Source of the DNA: Bacteroidales bacterium
GTDB lineage: Bacteria > Bacteroidota > Bacteroidia > Bacteroidales > UBA932
Direction: 5' to 3'
Assembly: GCA_029010575.1 (NCBI GenBank)
Contig: JAQXKS010000061.1
Span: 84,580 to 124,472 of the forward strand
DNA: 39,893 nucleotides
The notes under the pieces were generated by a model. That model saw only the letters and a program-made list of their open reading frames with translations. It made no database searches and had not been told where the DNA came from. Both the position numbers and the translations under genes were made by a program. Position 1 is the stretch's first letter. The number at the start of each line of letters is the position of its first letter. This document shows, piece after piece, positions 37,837 to 39,893 of the stretch.

Positions 37837-38913
37837 TCAATAGTGGAAATCCGGTTCGTATCTGTACTTCCTGCCATTTTCCTGCACTATCATCCGCTTG
37901 TTCTTCAACACTGTGATGAGCTTAACCAGCTTGTTGTCGCTTAACGGAACACCTACCAATGCATACGATTCTTTCAGCGCTTTGCCCAGTTCCTTATACC
38001 CGTACTCGTCCTGCAACGAGAATGCGGCTTCCAGTGCTATCCGGTGCTGTTGCTCGGAAATGTCCTTGCAGGCATCAAACCTTTCACCTTGGGGTCTGCC
38101 GGGTGCTTTGGTTTCTGTCTGGTAGTCCTCCATCAGTTCAGGCAATGCCCTGTCATTGATGCGGAAGGCAAACGGCTCGAAGTCCATCGCACGGATGTGC
38201 ATGGCGGAAACCTTGCTGATGTCCCCGTTGCTCTTGTCCTTTTCAACGAGCAGCACGGTTTCAGCCTTGTTGTTCAGTTCCGTGCCGATATGTCCCCTTG
38301 CGTTCTCATCCCCCTTGTTCTGGTGGAGTATCGTATGGATATGTATCTGCCTGTCGTCCGTCCACTGCATCAGTTTCGATATGATGCGTGTCGATTCGCT
38401 GGGGCTGTTGATGTCATACACCATGTCACGGATGCCGTCTATCACCACCATACCGAGGTTCGGTGTATGGTAGATTGCCTGTTCGACAATCCTTATGCGT
38501 TGCTCCGGCGTATATTTCCGCAGGGCAAGGAACTCAAGGTTCTCGTTGTCCCTGTCATCGGGCAGCCCTGCCATGCGCATGATGCGTTCCATCACATTCA
38601 GGCAGTGGTGGGGGCTTTGCTCCGTATCGACATACAGCACTTTCCGCTTGGCTTCGGGAAGTTCAGCCGCATACCTGAGCACCGTGCCGTTCTTCAAAGC
38701 CGCAGCCACGATAGCCGACACATTGAATGTTTTCTTGCTTTTGGCTTTGCCGATGGATGCACTGAAATTTCCCAACGTGCCGATTACAGAACCTTTCACG
38801 CTGAGGATTTCTGGCGCTTTCTCGTATTTTCCCGACAGGCTAAGCCGTGAGGCTTGCCAGAGGATTACCGCCTGTTCGTCCGATATTTCCCGGATGTCTT
38901 TCATATAGTCCAT
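37837..38913 (-). CDS. RepA/AAA_25-like ATPase
   Basis: 358 residues with a RecA-like core. IGKAKSKKTFNVSAIVAAAL is a variant Walker A (G-K-x-K-S-K-K-T), VVIDGIRDMVYDI is Walker B, and TILHQNKGDENARGHIGTEL is a switch-like segment typical of RepA-type hexameric helicases. The C-terminal 70 residues look like a winged helix. Probably loads or unwinds DNA at the element's replication origin or during excision. The primase gene follows on the same strand. Confidence 0.8.
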   Translation of the reverse strand: MDYMKDIREISDEQAVILWQASRLSLSGKYEKAPEILSVKGSVIGTLGNFSASIGKAKSKKTFNVSAIVAAALKNGTVLRYAAELPEAKRKVLYVDTEQSPHHCLNVMERIMRMAGLPDDRDNENLEFLALRKYTPEQRIRIVEQAIYHTPNLGMVVIDGIRDMVYDINSPSESTRIISKLMQWTDDRQIHIHTILHQNKGDENARGHIGTELNNKAETVLLVEKDKSNGDISKVSAMHIRAMDFEPFAFRINDRALPELMEDYQTETKAPGRPQGERFDACKDISEQQHRIALEAAFSLQDEYGYKELGKALKESYALVGVPLSDNKLVKLITVLKNKRMIVQENGRKYRYEPDFHY

Positions 38914-38927
38914 AGCAATTCCTCCCG

Positions 38928-39236
38928 TTACTTGCGTCCGCCTGTTTTCTTCCCTGCCAGTTCAAGGGCAAGTTCCGCATCCACGATAATCTTGCGCCCT
39001 ATCTGTGTGATAGCCTTGTCTATTTTTCCGCTTTTCTTTATGCGATTGGCGGTGGGCAGGCTGCATCCGAACAGTCTGGCTATGCCGGGTATTCCGTACA
39101 CATACTTTCTGTTTGTGTCCGTTACGGGCTGTGGCTGCGCTTCCGTCTGAACGGAAGCGTGTCTGCTTAACATTATGAACTCTTCACCCGTCATCTGCCA
39201 GACGGGTTTGGATAATAATTCTTGTAGATTTTGCAT
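38928..39236 (-). CDS. DUF3853-family DNA-binding (excisionase-like) protein
   Basis: 102 residues from ATG 39236 (MQNLQELLSKPVWQMTGEEF); an ATG at 39260 is eight codons upstream. KPVWQMTGEEF, VYGIPGIARLFGCSLPTANR and IKKSGKIDKAITQIGRKIIVD match DUF3853, small MerR/excisionase-like helix-turn-helix proteins encoded before the RepA-like ATPase on NBU-type elements. Probably controls excision or element gene expression. Confidence 0.8.
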   Translation of the reverse strand: MQNLQELLSKPVWQMTGEEFIMLSRHASVQTEAQPQPVTDTNRKYVYGIPGIARLFGCSLPTANRIKKSGKIDKAITQIGRKIIVDAELALELAGKKTGGRK

Positions 39237-39389
39237 AGTTCTACTTTTTTGATTCAACAATCAGCCCTGCGCACTGGCTGTTATTTCTGTTCTCGAACGG
39301 TGCAAAATTAGGTAGGGTTATGGGTGGTAAGGATGGGGACGGTATAATCCGAATATTGGTATATCTTATTGAATATCAGTAAATAAAAA

Positions 39390-39417
39390 TACCACTCAAA
39401 AATTAATTTGAGTGGTA
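39390..39417 (-). terminator. terminator for the right-edge gene
   Basis: Perfect 11-bp stem TACCACTCAAA / TTTGAGTGGTA with loop AATTAA; on the minus strand it is followed by TTTTTATTT. It lies 40 bases downstream of the last gene. The rest of 39261-39456 holds no gene. Confidence 0.8.
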
Positions 39418-39456
39418 AAAGTGGAACTTTCGTAAAATATCAGGATATGTCACCGA

Positions 39457-39893
39457 TTATCTGAATATATGCTCCATTTCTTTGGCGAATTTCTGGTTGC
39501 TGTCACTCGGAAAATCGGAAACAGGCTCCTTGTACTTTGACTTGTAATAGCTGTCGTCAATATCCAGCAGTTCCAGTATTCCGGCTTTCCATTTTTCCCT
39601 ATCCTGTTTGGAGAGTTTTTCGCTCATGAGGAATATCAGATAACATACACGTATCTTCTCTCTCGGTTTGATTTTCAGCTTGCAGTTACAGGGGTGCAGG
39701 TTCATATTGGCATAGAAATCTGGTGCGGAAATTTCTTCGAACTGTTCTCCTTCGCACACCTCATGAATGAGCGAAAGTAATTTCATGCTGAAATATTCCT
39801 GTTGTTCTTCTGTCGTTTCCTGCTGACTGATTGGCTCGCTTGATTTATTCTCTTGCTTTCCGTCAGGAATGTATTTCTTCAATATATCCAGAA
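39457..39893 (-). CDS. hypothetical protein of NBU-like element, 5' end outside window
   Basis: The frame is open to the right edge; residues LDILKKYIPDGKQENK precede the segment usually started at a TTG, so the gene probably continues beyond the window. About 145 visible residues: Gln/Glu-rich linker, helical region, Cys-containing stretch NLHPCNCKLKIKPREKIR and an acidic end. No family I can name. Position suggests it lies between the regulator and the integrase, which is not in the window. Confidence 0.6.
   Translation of the reverse strand, partial: LDILKKYIPDGKQENKSSEPISQQETTEEQQEYFSMKLLSLIHEVCEGEQFEEISAPDFYANMNLHPCNCKLKIKPREKIRVCYLIFLMSEKLSKQDREKWKAGILELLDIDDSYYKSKYKEPVSDFPSDSNQKFAKEMEHIFR

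Overview
The window looks like Bacteroidales DNA. Several intergenic regions carry close matches to the Bacteroides promoter pattern (TTTG, 19-21 bases, TAnnTTTG), most genes have AT-rich leaders without a strong Shine-Dalgarno sequence, and the right end is an NBU2/Tn4555-type mobilizable element with a lincosamide resistance gene. Positions 1 to about 33,800 look like the accessory region of a large phage or phage-like plasmid: dozens of short, tightly packed or overlapping plus-strand genes of unknown function, two tRNAs, RNase H, a DUF2829/Tad2-like anti-defence gene, a reverse transcriptase (RT) and a repeated non-host-like promoter word (TATTCTTA). No capsid, tail, terminase or replication genes are visible, so phage versus plasmid cannot be settled.

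Layout. 1-2.2 kb: small genes and a 20-residue Gly/Lys peptide. 2.2-3.1 kb: the only minus-strand gene of the left part. 3.5-7.1 kb: a compositionally distinct module. It has a gene (4069-4611) and flanks packed with unrelated perfect inverted repeats that nearly all have a 3-nt spacer, then about 1.2 kb of TGG words at roughly helical spacing (4.68-5.85 kb), then a second gene for a protein with a basic Lys/Ala-rich tail. 7.2-20.4 kb: a long train of small, mostly acidic proteins, often translationally coupled, including a DUF4120-like protein, a DUF4241-like protein and a diversity-generating-retroelement (DGR)-type variable protein at 17920-18420. 20.4-25.4 kb: the RT, ten structured elements and three genes. 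25.4-33.8 kb: more small genes, an FNT-like channel, Tad2, a two-domain HTH protein, RNase H, an initiator-like tRNA-Met and tRNA-Gln. About 33.8 kb to the end: NBU2-like element with a mef remnant, lnu, MobV relaxase, primase, RepA-like ATPase and DUF3853 DNA-binding protein.

The main discovery candidate is at 20.4-25.4 kb. Directly downstream of an atypical RT lie four, then after two genes six more, structured elements of about 130-200 nt. All ten share one plan: an outer stem interrupted by a small internal loop, a TTTA/TTCA-like word, a long inner hairpin whose sequence is different in every copy, and a 24-nt block at fixed internal spacing (ATCR, eight bases with TA at 6-7, then AGNNAYGYRYY) just before the 3' half of the outer stem. 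Outer stems keep pairing while their sequences differ completely, which points to selection on structure. The plan recalls the a1/a2 stem and long msd hairpin of retrons, but as a multi-copy array with a non-retron-looking RT. I do not know a described system with this organisation.
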